From NCBI GenBank assembly GCA_037445245.1, contig JBBIKU010000045.1:1-15048 (forward strand): 15,048 nucleotides of DNA, read 5' to 3'. The notes beneath the pieces were generated by a model, which searched no databases, was not told the DNA's origin, and saw only the letters and a list, made by a program, of their open reading frames with translations. Shown piece after piece: positions 5,698-13,793 of this stretch (positions are counted from its first letter, which is position 1; every line of letters begins with the position of its first letter). The translations under genes and the position numbers were made by a program. Origin of the DNA: JBBIKU01 sp037445245. GTDB lineage: Bacteria > Chloroflexota > Anaerolineae > Anaerolineales > Anaerolineaceae.

Positions 5698-6879
5698 ATG
5701 ACAACGATCTACGAAGCTGCCGAAGGACTTTTCGAATACACCTGCGCTTTGCGCCGCGATTTTCACCGTTGCCCAGAAATTGGCTTTAAAGAACAACGAA
5801 CCGCTGGCGTTGTCGCCGCTGAACTAGAAAAATTTGGACTCAAGGTCAGGCAGGGAGTTGGCGGTACGGGCGTGGTCGGTTTGTTGGAGGGCGAAAAGTC
5901 GGGGGCTGTTGTGTTACTGCGGGCGGATATGGACGCCCTCCCGGTTCAGGAGGAAAATCAAGCGGAATATGCCTCGCAAAATTCTGGATTGATGCATGCC
6001 TGCGGACACGATGGTCACATGGCGGTGGCGCTGACCGTGGCGCGCCTGCTGGCGGAAAGACGAAGTCAGCTTTGCGGCACGGTCAAATTTGTCTTTCAGC
6101 CAGCGGAAGAGGGATTGGGCGGCGCAGAGCGGATGATTGCCGAAGGGGTGCTGACAGAGCCAGCTCCGGACTATGCGTTAGCCTTGCATCTGTGGAATGA
6201 AAGACCGTCCGGATGGGTGGCGGCGGTTGCCGGCGCGTTAATGGCTGGGGCGGATTTATTTATCATCCGCATCGTGGGCAAGGGTGGTCATGGTGGATTG
6301 CCGCAGGAGACGCGGGATCCGGTGCTGGCTGCAACGCATATCGTCAGTGCGCTTCAGACAGTTGTGGCGCGCAATCTCTCACCGATGCAAGCGGCGGTTA
6401 TCAGCGTGACGCAGATGAGCGCCGGAGAGGCATACAATGTGATCCCATCCATGGTTGAATTGAAGGGAACTCTGCGCAGCTTTGAACCGGAAGTACGGGC
6501 AATGATCGTCGAGCGCATGCAAGCCATTGTGGAAGGCGTGGGTCGTGGCTTGGGGTGTGAAACGGAAATTAAGATCAAGCGATTGACGCCACCGGTTGTC
6601 AATGATGCTCGTGTTGCCGAACGCGTCGCCCAATCTGCTCGACGGGTGGGCGCGGATCTACAAATTGTGCAGGATTACCGCACGATGGTTTCTGAGGACA
6701 TGGCGTTTATGCTGGAGAAAGTCCCAGGCTGTTATTTGTTGTTCGGTGCACGTCCCGCCGGCGAAGCAGTATATGGACACCACCATCCGCGTTTTGATAT
6801 TGACGAAGGCGGAATGATACCGGCAGTGGCAGTGCTGGCGGGGGCGGTTATGGACCTTGCGGCCTCGCAAACCCCGTGA
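5698..6879 (+). CDS. M20 family amidohydrolase / N-acyl amino acid deacylase
   Basis: This is a 393-residue metal-dependent amidohydrolase of the M20 group that includes IAA-amino acid hydrolases, hippurate hydrolases and N-acetyldiaminopimelate deacetylases. Metal and catalytic motifs visible are RADMDALP (76-82), HACGHDGH (100-107), QPAEEGLGG (134-142), ALHLW (162-166), GKGGHGG (195-200) in the dimerisation domain, and GHHHPRFDIDEGG (360-372). The Cys102/His104/Glu138/His164 set and a C-terminal His fit a di-metal site. The usual FHRHPE near the start reads FHRCPE. The frame is open upstream to 5632, inside ricT, but the ATG at 5698, 22 bases after that stop, gives the family-like N-terminus. 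Its substrate cannot be told from sequence. It overlaps the next gene at a TGATG junction. Confidence 0.92.
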   Translation: MTTIYEAAEGLFEYTCALRRDFHRCPEIGFKEQRTAGVVAAELEKFGLKVRQGVGGTGVVGLLEGEKSGAVVLLRADMDALPVQEENQAEYASQNSGLMHACGHDGHMAVALTVARLLAERRSQLCGTVKFVFQPAEEGLGGAERMIAEGVLTEPAPDYALALHLWNERPSGWVAAVAGALMAGADLFIIRIVGKGGHGGLPQETRDPVLAATHIVSALQTVVARNLSPMQAAVISVTQMSAGEAYNVIPSMVELKGTLRSFEPEVRAMIVERMQAIVEGVGRGLGCETEIKIKRLTPPVVNDARVAERVAQSARRVGADLQIVQDYRTMVSEDMAFMLEKVPGCYLLFGARPAGEAVYGHHHPRFDIDEGGMIPAVAVLAGAVMDLAASQTP

Positions 6880-7676
6880 TGTTCGAGAAATTGCCCGAAA
6901 ATTCGCCGCGGCGGGTGGTTTCGCTGCTGCCATCGATGACTGAAAGTCTGTTTGACTTAGAACTGGGTCACACACTGGTTGGAGTGACCGATTTCTGCAC
7001 CGAACCTGCTGATAAGGTGGGGGAAATCCAGCGTGTTGGCGGTACGAAAACGCCCCGCGTCGATACGATCCTGGCGCTTAAGCCGGAGCTGGTGCTGGCA
7101 AATCAGGAGGAAAACTCACGCGAGGCGGTTGAGGAATTGCGAGCGAGCGGCGTGGCGGTGTGGGTGACTTTTCCGAAGACGGTGCGAGCAGCACTGGATG
7201 ACTTGTGGCAGGTTGTAAGGTGTTTTCGTAGTGAGGCAGGCATCACCCGACTGCGCACACTCGAACAGGCATACGAATGGGCTTCGCTGGCGCATGCCGC
7301 CGAACCGGCGGTGCCTTATTTCTGTCCCATCTGGCAGACGGTGCGCGGCGGCAAGGACGTTGAATGGATTACTTTCAATGTGGATACCTATGTGCATGAC
7401 CTGTTGCGTCTGCTGGGGGGTGAAAATGTGTTCGCCGGACTGCAAGAGCGTTATCCGACGGTCACATTGGCAGAGGTGCGGGCTGCGCAACCGGCGGTGG
7501 TGGTGCTACCGAGCGAACCCTACGCGTTCAGTGCCGAAGATCAGCGTCGGATCGAAGACTGGCTGGGGGCGGTGCGTCTTATCCGGGTCGAAGGGTCATT
7601 GATTACCTGGAATGGGACGCGCTTAGGGCGTGCTCTTGCCCAACTGGGCGCTCTTTTTGTTAGTCCGGCGCATTGA
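6879..7676 (+). CDS. BtuF-like helical-backbone periplasmic-type binding protein without signal peptide
   Basis: The 265-residue protein opens with RRVVSLLPSMTESLFDL, continues VGVTDFC and GGTKTPRVDTILALKPELVLA, and ends with a C-terminal lobe, the pattern of class III metal-chelate or cobalamin binding proteins (BtuF/FhuD fold). There is no signal peptide or lipobox, so it is probably cytoplasmic, and no ABC permease or ATPase gene adjoins it. Such stand-alone homologues are often annotated as cobalamin-binding, but the ligand is not demonstrated here. The ATG overlaps the stop of the M20 gene (TGATG). A GTG at 6876 in the same frame could also start it. No Shine-Dalgarno is evident, so translational coupling is likely. 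Confidence 0.85.
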   Translation: MFEKLPENSPRRVVSLLPSMTESLFDLELGHTLVGVTDFCTEPADKVGEIQRVGGTKTPRVDTILALKPELVLANQEENSREAVEELRASGVAVWVTFPKTVRAALDDLWQVVRCFRSEAGITRLRTLEQAYEWASLAHAAEPAVPYFCPIWQTVRGGKDVEWITFNVDTYVHDLLRLLGGENVFAGLQERYPTVTLAEVRAAQPAVVVLPSEPYAFSAEDQRRIEDWLGAVRLIRVEGSLITWNGTRLGRALAQLGALFVSPAH

Positions 7677-7727
7677 CACACATCGACTGCGCGTAGCCAT
7701 TACCTCAAACCAGTCCCCACAAACCAA

Positions 7728-7756
7728 TTGACAATAAAACCACACTGTGCTATATT
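7728..7756 (+). promoter_or_regulatory. Promoter of the GntR regulator-korAB unit
   Basis: Perfect -35 TTGACA (7728-7733) and -10 TATATT (7751-7756) are spaced by 17 bases, so this is a strong sigma70-type promoter. The -10 forms the left arm of a palindrome that probably binds the regulator encoded just downstream. The rest of the gap 7677-7727 shows nothing further. Confidence 0.85.
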
Positions 7757-7768
7757 GGTACTAATATA
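7751..7768 (+). promoter_or_regulatory. Probable autoregulatory operator (near-perfect palindrome)
   Basis: TATATTGGTACTAATATA is an 18-base inverted repeat with eight of nine pairs matching. Its centre, GGTACT, resembles the GT-N-AC core of FadR-type GntR operators. It covers the -10 box and the likely transcription start, the position expected of a repressor site. Confidence 0.7.
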
Positions 7769-7782
7769 ATCTGATTAATAGG

Positions 7783-8487
7783 ATGATATCCCGGGCTCTT
7801 GTGACAAACGAAAAACGCTTGACGCTGATAGACTATCTGGCATGGCGCGGGCTTGAGGGCAGTGGCAGGTTGCCACCGCTGCCGCAAATGAGTCGCGAAC
7901 TTGGCATTAGCGTTGCCAGCCTGCGGGAACAACTTGAAGTTGCCAAGGCATTGGGGTTGGTAGAAGTTCGTCCCCGCACGGGAATCCGCAGACTGCCGTA
8001 TACCTTTGCGCCTGCTGTTAAGAAAAGCCTGTCCTATGCGGTCGCCGTTGATGCCGATTGTTTCAAGCATTATTCTGGTCTGCGCAACCGGCTCGAAGCT
8101 GCCTACTGGTATGAAGCGGTGAGTTTGCTGACCAGAGATGATCACGTTAACTTGCGCGAATTGCTCCAAAGCGCACTTGATAAGTTGAACGGCTCGCCTA
8201 TCCAGGTGCCCCATTTGGAGCACCGCCAGTTGCATTTGAAAATTTTTAGCCGATTGGGAAATCTCTTCGTAACCGGTTTACTGGAAGCCTACTGGGACAT
8301 TTATGAGCAGAGCGGGCTGGATGTTTACACCGACATCGATTATCTGCAGCGGGTGTGGAAGTATCACGAAAAGATGGTGGATTCGATCTGCAGCGGTGAA
8401 TTTGCAAGCGGTTATGTTGCGTTGACCGAACACATGGACTTGCTGTTCCAGCGGGTAAAACCGCTACCACAGCAGTTGTTCGAATAA
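7783..8487 (+). CDS. GntR family transcriptional regulator, FCD (FadR) type
   Basis: The 234-residue protein has an N-terminal winged helix (about 10-70, with LPPLPQMSRELGISVASLREQLEVAKALGLVEVRP). An all-helical FCD ligand-binding domain follows (about 78-225), where the His residues in HLEHRQLHLKIF, KYHEKMVDSI and TEHM are candidates for the metal and effector site. FCD regulators usually sense small organic acids. The gene lies 12 bases before korA in the same direction, so it probably regulates 2-oxoacid metabolism and itself, via the palindrome at 7751-7768. The start at 7783 has only AGG directly before it. With transcription starting near 7763 the leader is very short, so the start is plausible but not certain. 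GTG at 7801 is an alternative. Confidence 0.9.
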   Translation: MISRALVTNEKRLTLIDYLAWRGLEGSGRLPPLPQMSRELGISVASLREQLEVAKALGLVEVRPRTGIRRLPYTFAPAVKKSLSYAVAVDADCFKHYSGLRNRLEAAYWYEAVSLLTRDDHVNLRELLQSALDKLNGSPIQVPHLEHRQLHLKIFSRLGNLFVTGLLEAYWDIYEQSGLDVYTDIDYLQRVWKYHEKMVDSICSGEFASGYVALTEHMDLLFQRVKPLPQQLFE

Positions 8488-8499
8488 TTAGGAGCGAGG

Positions 8500-10353
8500 A
8501 TGACTCTGGCTCAACCCTCAACAACAGTCGGTGCTCAAAATAACATTCCCCCGATCATCAACGATTTTTGCATTACTTTCAGCACCATCAATGGCTCGGG
8601 CAGCGCCACTTCCAATACTACCTTGCTGAGAGCGCTGTTCAAGATGGGGATCCCGGTTTCGGGCAAGAATATTTTTCCTTCCAACATTCAAGGGCAGCCG
8701 ACATGGTATTCACTGCGGGTCAGCAAAGATGGTTTTCTGGGCAGACTGGATCGGGACGATATTATTGTTGCCATGAACCCCGATACGATCTACAATGAGC
8801 AAACCTTTCTGGTGCCTGGGGGGGTGTTGATCTATAATGATTCGCTCGTATTGCCCGAGACCCGTCAAGATATAACCATCTATCCGATGCCGGTTAAGGC
8901 ACTGGTAAAAGAAGCCGAAATTCCCCCTCGCCTAAAAGATTACATCGCGAACATGGTGTACGTGGGGGTGGTTTCACAAGTTTTGGGGATCGATCTGGAT
9001 TTGGTACGGCAGGCGCTCGATTTCCAGTTCAAGGGGAAACAGGAAGCCGTTGACATCAATTTTCAGATGGTCGCTCTGGCGGCGGAATGGGCGCGTCTGC
9101 ATATCAAAAAAACCGACCCCTACCGGGTTGAACCCATGCAGGAGACCACTCACTGCATTCTTGCCGATGGCAACACGGCAGCAGCGCTGGGCGCCATCTA
9201 TGGTGGCGTGCAATTTGCTGCTTGGTATCCGATCACGCCAGCCACCAGCCTTGCCGAGTCGCTAAACGAATACCTGCCTATGCTGCGAAAGGACCCACAG
9301 AGCGGCAAGAACACCTTTGCAGTTATTCAGGCAGAGGATGAAATCGCCGCCATCGGGATGGCAATCGGTGCAGGCTGGGCAGGGTTGCGTGCCATGACCT
9401 CTACTTCCGGTCCCGGTTTGAGCCTCATGGCGGAGTACCTGGGTTTGGCGTATTTCACCGAAACGCCGGTGGTGGTCTGGGACGTTCAGCGCGTCGGGCC
9501 CAGCACGGGGCTGCCAACCCGCACCGCCCAGGGCGATCTGACCTTTGCCAACAATATCAGCCACGGCGACACCCAATTTGTGCTGCTTATTCCCGGTTCA
9601 GTGCACGAGTGTTTTGAGTTTGGCTGGCGGGCGTTCGACATTGCCAACCGACTTCAAACCCCGGTAATCGTGATGAGTGATCTAGACCTAGGTATGAATC
9701 AGTGGATGTCACCACCATTCGAGTATCCCAGCGAGCCGATTGATTTCGGCAAGGTCGTTTGGGAAGAGGAATTGGATGCCCTGATCGAAAAAGTGGGCGG
9801 CGAATGGGGGCGCTATCTGGATGTGGACGGTGACGGCATCCCATACCGGACACTTCCCGGCAACAGGAACCCGCGTGCGGCGTACTTCGCCCGCGGCACC
9901 GGGCACAACGAATATGGCAGGTATAGTGAGCACCCGCAGGACTGGATGCGGCTGATGGATCGGCTGAAGAAGAAATTCCAGACCGCCAGAAACATGCTAC
10001 CCAAACCGATAATCACGACGATGGAAAACGCCAGTGTCGGCATTATTGGCTGCGGGTCGACGGATTTCTCGATCCGAGAAGCGCGCAGATTATTGAGCCG
10101 GAAGGGAATCCCCACCAATTATATGCGGGTGCGGGCATTGCCGTTCAACAATGAAGTGGTGCATTTCATTGAAAAGCATGATCGCAACTACGTGGTCGAG
10201 CTGAACCGCGATGGTCAGTTGGAGCAATTGTTGTCATTAGAAGTGCCGCATCTGGCTACCCACTTCGAACAAGTGTCTCGATTGGATGGAATGCCGCTGG
10301 CGGCAAATTGGGTGGCGGATACGATCATTGCCAGAGAGGAGGCGCTACAGTGA
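8500..10353 (+). CDS. korA: 2-oxoacid:acceptor oxidoreductase, alpha subunit with fused gamma domain
   Basis: The 617-residue protein has the gamma domain first (about 24-215, with STINGSGSATSNTTLLRAL and NIFPSNIQGQPTWY). The pyrimidine-binding alpha domain follows, with the signatures YPITPATSLAESL, QAEDEIAAIGMAIGAGWAG, TSTSGPGLSLMAE and GPSTGLPTRTAQGDL. With KorB it oxidatively decarboxylates a 2-oxoacid to acyl-CoA and passes electrons to ferredoxin. This gamma-alpha fusion followed by beta is the two-subunit 2-oxoglutarate/2-oxoacid type. The exact substrate is not settled by sequence. GGAG at 8491-8494 and GAGG at 8496-8499 precede the ATG. No ferredoxin domain is present. The gene overlaps korB at GTGA. 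Confidence 0.93.
   Translation: MTLAQPSTTVGAQNNIPPIINDFCITFSTINGSGSATSNTTLLRALFKMGIPVSGKNIFPSNIQGQPTWYSLRVSKDGFLGRLDRDDIIVAMNPDTIYNEQTFLVPGGVLIYNDSLVLPETRQDITIYPMPVKALVKEAEIPPRLKDYIANMVYVGVVSQVLGIDLDLVRQALDFQFKGKQEAVDINFQMVALAAEWARLHIKKTDPYRVEPMQETTHCILADGNTAAALGAIYGGVQFAAWYPITPATSLAESLNEYLPMLRKDPQSGKNTFAVIQAEDEIAAIGMAIGAGWAGLRAMTSTSGPGLSLMAEYLGLAYFTETPVVVWDVQRVGPSTGLPTRTAQGDLTFANNISHGDTQFVLLIPGSVHECFEFGWRAFDIANRLQTPVIVMSDLDLGMNQWMSPPFEYPSEPIDFGKVVWEEELDALIEKVGGEWGRYLDVDGDGIPYRTLPGNRNPRAAYFARGTGHNEYGRYSEHPQDWMRLMDRLKKKFQTARNMLPKPIITTMENASVGIIGCGSTDFSIREARRLLSRKGIPTNYMRVRALPFNNEVVHFIEKHDRNYVVELNRDGQLEQLLSLEVPHLATHFEQVSRLDGMPLAANWVADTIIAREEALQ
10334..10342 (+). promoter_or_regulatory. Ribosome binding site deciding the GTG start of korB
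   Basis: AGAGAGGAGG lies inside the end of korA, seven bases before the GTG at 10350. It argues for that GTG rather than an ATG at 10308 in the same frame. Confidence 0.8.
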
Positions 10354-11408
10354 ACCGGTCTCCTGTGAACGGTGTGCCTGCCCAGAAAATAGTGGTGAAT
10401 CGCATTGGCTTGAGCCGGTCAGATTACAAGGGCAATCCCACCACGCTGTGCCAGGGTTGTGGGCACAATTCTATCTCCAGCCAGATCATTGGGGCGTGTT
10501 TCGAATTGAACATTCCCCCCGAACGGATCATCAAGTTCAGCGGGATTGGCTGTTCCAGCAAGAGCCTGACATATTTCTTGAATCGTTCCTTTGGCTTCAA
10601 CGGGCTGCACGGGCGAATGCCTTCGCTGGCGTTGGGCGCTATGTTCGGAGACACCTCCCTCAAAGGAATTGGCGTGAGCGGCGATGGTGATACTGCCAGC
10701 ATCGGGCTGGGGCAATTCAAACATCTGGTGCGGCGCAATGCACCCATGGTCTATATTGTGGAAAACAACGGCGTCTACGGGTTGACCAAAGGACAATTCG
10801 CGCCAACTGCTGAAAAAGGATTGCACCTCAAAAAACAGGGTGTCAACCCATACATGCCGGTGGATATCTGCATGGAAGCTCTGGTTTCCAACGCCACTTT
10901 TGTCGCCCGCTCGTTTGCCGGTGACCCCAAACAGGTCAAAGAATTGTTGAAGGCAGCGATCAGCCACCACGGTATTGCGGTGCTGGACATTATCAGCCCG
11001 TGTGTGACCTTTCACAATCATGATGACACTTTGCATTCGTATAGCTGGGGAAAGGCGCATGAAATTCAGTTGCACGACCTGACTTATGTGCCGGCGCGCG
11101 ACGAGATTTTGATCGAGGACTTTGAGGCGGGCGATACGCGGGAGGTAGCGCTGCATGATGGTTCGGTCATCCGGTTGAAAAAGCTCGAACAGGATTATGA
11201 TCCTACTGACCCATATAAAGCGCTACACCTGCTCGAAGACGCCGAGCGAAACGATTTGCTGGTGACCGGACTGATTTACGTGCATCCCGACCTGCCGACC
11301 GTGTTCGACCTGTACAACCTAGTTGATAAACCTTTGAATCGCTTAACCGCGCAAGAGCTTCGTCCCTCGCCTGAGAGTCTGGAGCGGATCAACCAATTGA
11401 TGTTTTAG
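10350..11408 (+). CDS. korB: 2-oxoacid:ferredoxin oxidoreductase, beta subunit (TPP-binding)
   Basis: This is the thiamine diphosphate subunit of KorAB, 352 residues from the GTG at 10350. Motifs visible are LCQGCGHNS (33-41), SGIGCS (64-69), GDGDTASIG (111-119) and VENNGVYGLTKGQF (137-150). The four cysteines 34, 37, 68 and 218 match, by spacing, the [4Fe-4S] ligands described for archaeal 2-oxoacid:ferredoxin oxidoreductase beta subunits. A 4-base overlap (GTGA) with korA suggests translational coupling. The frame is open further upstream to 10308, but that part lies in korA. The C-terminal 110 residues are acidic and typical of the longer beta subunits. It converges with the sulfurtransferase gene, whose stop is 15 bases away. 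Confidence 0.95.
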   Translation: MNRSPVNGVPAQKIVVNRIGLSRSDYKGNPTTLCQGCGHNSISSQIIGACFELNIPPERIIKFSGIGCSSKSLTYFLNRSFGFNGLHGRMPSLALGAMFGDTSLKGIGVSGDGDTASIGLGQFKHLVRRNAPMVYIVENNGVYGLTKGQFAPTAEKGLHLKKQGVNPYMPVDICMEALVSNATFVARSFAGDPKQVKELLKAAISHHGIAVLDIISPCVTFHNHDDTLHSYSWGKAHEIQLHDLTYVPARDEILIEDFEAGDTREVALHDGSVIRLKKLEQDYDPTDPYKALHLLEDAERNDLLVTGLIYVHPDLPTVFDLYNLVDKPLNRLTAQELRPSPESLERINQLMF

Positions 11409-11423
11409 CGACCGCAGCCGGGT

Positions 11424-12278
11424 TCAGGCGAGCGGGAAACGCTCCCGCTTGGGATCACGGATCCACTCACTCCACGAGCCGACATAGAGCCGTCCCCCCG
11501 GCAAACCGGCATGTTCCATGGCTACCAGATGATGACAGGAGGTAACCCCAGACCCGCAATAAACCACCGCATTGCGGGGAGAAATGCCACCCAGCAACAT
11601 CTGGAATTCTGATTTAAGGAGTTCCGGTTTCTTGAACAACCCGTTTGCTAGCAGATTTTCACCCGTAAAGCGGTTGACCGCTCCGGGGATGTGACCAGCA
11701 ACCGGATCAATCGGCTCCATCTCGCCGCGGTATCGCTCAGGGCTACGGGCGTCGATGAGCCGATATGCCGGGTCGCGCCGGATGCGCTCAACCTCGGCAG
11801 CTTCGACGATCATCTTTGCATCTGGTTGGAAAGAGAGTTTTTCCGGCGCCGGCACACCCAACTCAACGCCGGTTTTAACAGGAAATCCTTTATTAACCCA
11901 AGCCTGAAACCCACCGTTCAGTAAGGCGACCCGGCGAAGCCCATACAGCTTGAGCATCCACCACAAGCGGGCAGCAAATGTGCCGCCGGCGGTATCGTAC
12001 ACGACAATCTGGACGGGGGGCATTATTCCCCATTCTTTCAGTTTATTTAAAAAGGCTCCCGGCTCTGGCAGGGGGTGCCTGCCGGTTTGAGGTGTGATCC
12101 TACCGGACAAGTCCTGCTCAAGGTGGGCATAAAAACTGCCCGGGATGTGTCCGAGCTGATAGTCTTTGAAGCCCCATTGTGGGTCGGAAAGATTAAAGCG
12201 GCAATCCAGTATGACGAGTTTCGGATTGTCCAGGCTCTTCACCAATTGCGAAGCCGAGATCAGGGTCAAAAAAGGCAT
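11424..12278 (-). CDS. sseA: 3-mercaptopyruvate/thiosulfate sulfurtransferase, two rhodanese domains
   Basis: The 284-residue protein has an inactive N-terminal rhodanese domain (about 5-130, with VILDCRFNL and GHIPGSFYAHLEQDLSG). The C-terminal catalytic domain (about 155-283) has RLIDARSPERYRGE and the active loop VVYCGSGVTSCHH, Cys241. The loop CGSGVT(S/A) is the mercaptopyruvate sulfurtransferase form, while thiosulfate enzymes carry CRKGVT, so MST-type specificity is more likely. It moves sulfur to thiols or cyanide through a Cys persulfide. The true ATG at 12278 has AAGGTG upstream. The open frame reaching back to 12542 is overlap with the transporter gene. It lies 35 bases behind that transporter gene and is probably co-transcribed. 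Confidence 0.93.
   Translation of the reverse strand: MPFLTLISASQLVKSLDNPKLVILDCRFNLSDPQWGFKDYQLGHIPGSFYAHLEQDLSGRITPQTGRHPLPEPGAFLNKLKEWGIMPPVQIVVYDTAGGTFAARLWWMLKLYGLRRVALLNGGFQAWVNKGFPVKTGVELGVPAPEKLSFQPDAKMIVEAAEVERIRRDPAYRLIDARSPERYRGEMEPIDPVAGHIPGAVNRFTGENLLANGLFKKPELLKSEFQMLLGGISPRNAVVYCGSGVTSCHHLVAMEHAGLPGGRLYVGSWSEWIRDPKRERFPLA
11429..11451. terminator. Hairpin between the converging korB and sulfurtransferase genes, weak terminator candidate
   Basis: AGCGGGA (11431-11437) pairs with TCCCGCT (11443-11449) around AACGC, and can extend by two pairs. It lies just past korB and inside the last codons of the sulfurtransferase gene. No T tract follows on either strand, so it is at best a weak or Rho-aided terminator. 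Confidence 0.35.
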
Positions 12279-12313
12279 ATTCACCTTGGTGGAGAAGAAG
12301 TGGGGGCAAATGG

Positions 12314-13777
12314 CTAGGCAAGCTGTTGGACGGCTTTGGCAGCTTTTCTTTGCCGCCGCAGCAGGGAATGACGGATGCGAGACTGGCGTTCGCGCGTGAG
12401 CGGGTAAAACCAGGCGATGGCAATAGCACACACCAACAGGAACGCCACAAAAGGACCAGTGAGAAGGCGAATCGCCATCAATGTCATGGGCGACTGGCTG
12501 AATTGTTCGACCGTGCCCGGTGGGGTTTGGTAGCCGAACCAACCCAAAGTTTGCAAGGCAAAGAAAATTGCCACTGCACTACTGACTTTACGGATGAAGT
12601 TGATGGCACCGTAGTATATTCCTTCCCGACGGGTATTGGTACGCAATTCGTCCCAATCGATCACATCGGGGAAGATCGCTTCGGGCATGACGTGAGCGGT
12701 AGATACACTCAGCCCAGCTAAAACCGCTAGACCAATTATCAGGGGTATATCTCCGGGGCGGATGAACATTACCAATAACTGCACCACGATCCAGAAAGCC
12801 ATGCCGGCGATGTACGCCTGGCGTTTGCTAAAGCGGTGGGCGAGCCAGTTCCACCACGGCAAGGAGAGCGTAGCGACGATGAGCATGGCGCCGAGAACAA
12901 CCGAGTCCAGCGTAATTTGATCGCCGAGGATGGAAACTTTGGTCAACAGGTTGCCTCCGGCGATCCAATAGAGTAGGAAGAACGGCAGCATCAATGCAAC
13001 GACGTCAAAGGCAATCCAGTTCAACACATAGATACCGGTGGCGTAACGAAAAGGGGCGTTTTTCCAGAGTAACGATAAGATTTGCTTGAACGTCAGTGAC
13101 TCGGGCGGGATTTCGCTGGGAATCTCCCGTTCTTTGACGGCGAAGAAGATCAATAAAAATGGTAAAGCTGAGAGACCGCCGAACAATGCTGCCACGGTGA
13201 GGTAACCTTGCTGGAGGGTGAATCCAGCTCCCACACTCATGGCGATGATGGTGGGGGCTGCCACTGCGGTCACAAGCGAAGCAACGAGATTGAAGAACAT
13301 GCGATAGCTGGTGAGCGAGGTACGCCCATCATAATCTTGCGCCAGTTCAGGCGTCAGTGCCAGGTAAGGCACCGTAACAAGCGTTTGCAACGTATCGCTG
13401 ACCATGTACGCCAGCGTGACGTGGATCATCAGCATAACCTGACTCTGCCAGGGCGGCGCCCACCACAGCAGCAAGAAACCTAGCGTGAAGGGGAAGGCAA
13501 AGATCAACAAGAACGGTCGCCGTCGCCCCCAGCGGGTGCGGACATTGTCACTGATCGAGCCAACCAGCGGATCGTTGATTGCGTCCCAGATGATGGCAAC
13601 CAGCGCGGCGACCGAGGCGAGTCGCGGATCAAGTCCGACCACATCGGTGAGAAAGATGGCATAAAAGATTTGCCGCAGCGTGTTATAACTGGCGCGCCCC
13701 CAGTCTCCTGTTCCGTAGAACAATTTGGTGAGCAGCGCAAGCGGCTTTGATTCTGCGCTGAATTTTTCTGCGCTCAC
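12314..13777 (-). CDS. GPH family (MelB-like) sugar:cation symporter
   Basis: This is a 487-residue membrane protein with about twelve hydrophobic segments. The family signature DAINDPLVGSISDNVRTRWG followed by RRRPF lies at residues 65-89, as in MelB-type glycoside-pentoside-hexuronide symporters. The conserved TM1 segment GTGDWG is at 22-27. A second GPH-type motif, INFIRKVSSAVAIF, is in the C-terminal half. It probably imports a sugar or glycoside with Na+ or H+. The substrate cannot be told. The start is a GTG at 13777 with GGGAGA six bases upstream. It begins 16 bases after the stop of the GNAT-like gene. No glycosidase genes adjoin it in the window. Confidence 0.9.
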   Translation of the reverse strand: MSAEKFSAESKPLALLTKLFYGTGDWGRASYNTLRQIFYAIFLTDVVGLDPRLASVAALVAIIWDAINDPLVGSISDNVRTRWGRRRPFLLIFAFPFTLGFLLLWWAPPWQSQVMLMIHVTLAYMVSDTLQTLVTVPYLALTPELAQDYDGRTSLTSYRMFFNLVASLVTAVAAPTIIAMSVGAGFTLQQGYLTVAALFGGLSALPFLLIFFAVKEREIPSEIPPESLTFKQILSLLWKNAPFRYATGIYVLNWIAFDVVALMLPFFLLYWIAGGNLLTKVSILGDQITLDSVVLGAMLIVATLSLPWWNWLAHRFSKRQAYIAGMAFWIVVQLLVMFIRPGDIPLIIGLAVLAGLSVSTAHVMPEAIFPDVIDWDELRTNTRREGIYYGAINFIRKVSSAVAIFFALQTLGWFGYQTPPGTVEQFSQSPMTLMAIRLLTGPFVAFLLVCAIAIAWFYPLTRERQSRIRHSLLRRQRKAAKAVQQLA

Positions 13778-13793
13778 GAAACGTCTCCCAGTT

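Noticed and set aside
10419..11156. A 245-codon open frame on the minus strand, opposite korB
   Set aside because: It is entirely antisense to korB, which has all its family motifs. It has no recognisable domain or ribosome binding site.
12279..12542. N-terminal extension of the sulfurtransferase by 88 codons
   Set aside because: The extension lies in the transporter gene in another frame, has no rhodanese features, and the ATG at 12278 has a good Shine-Dalgarno.
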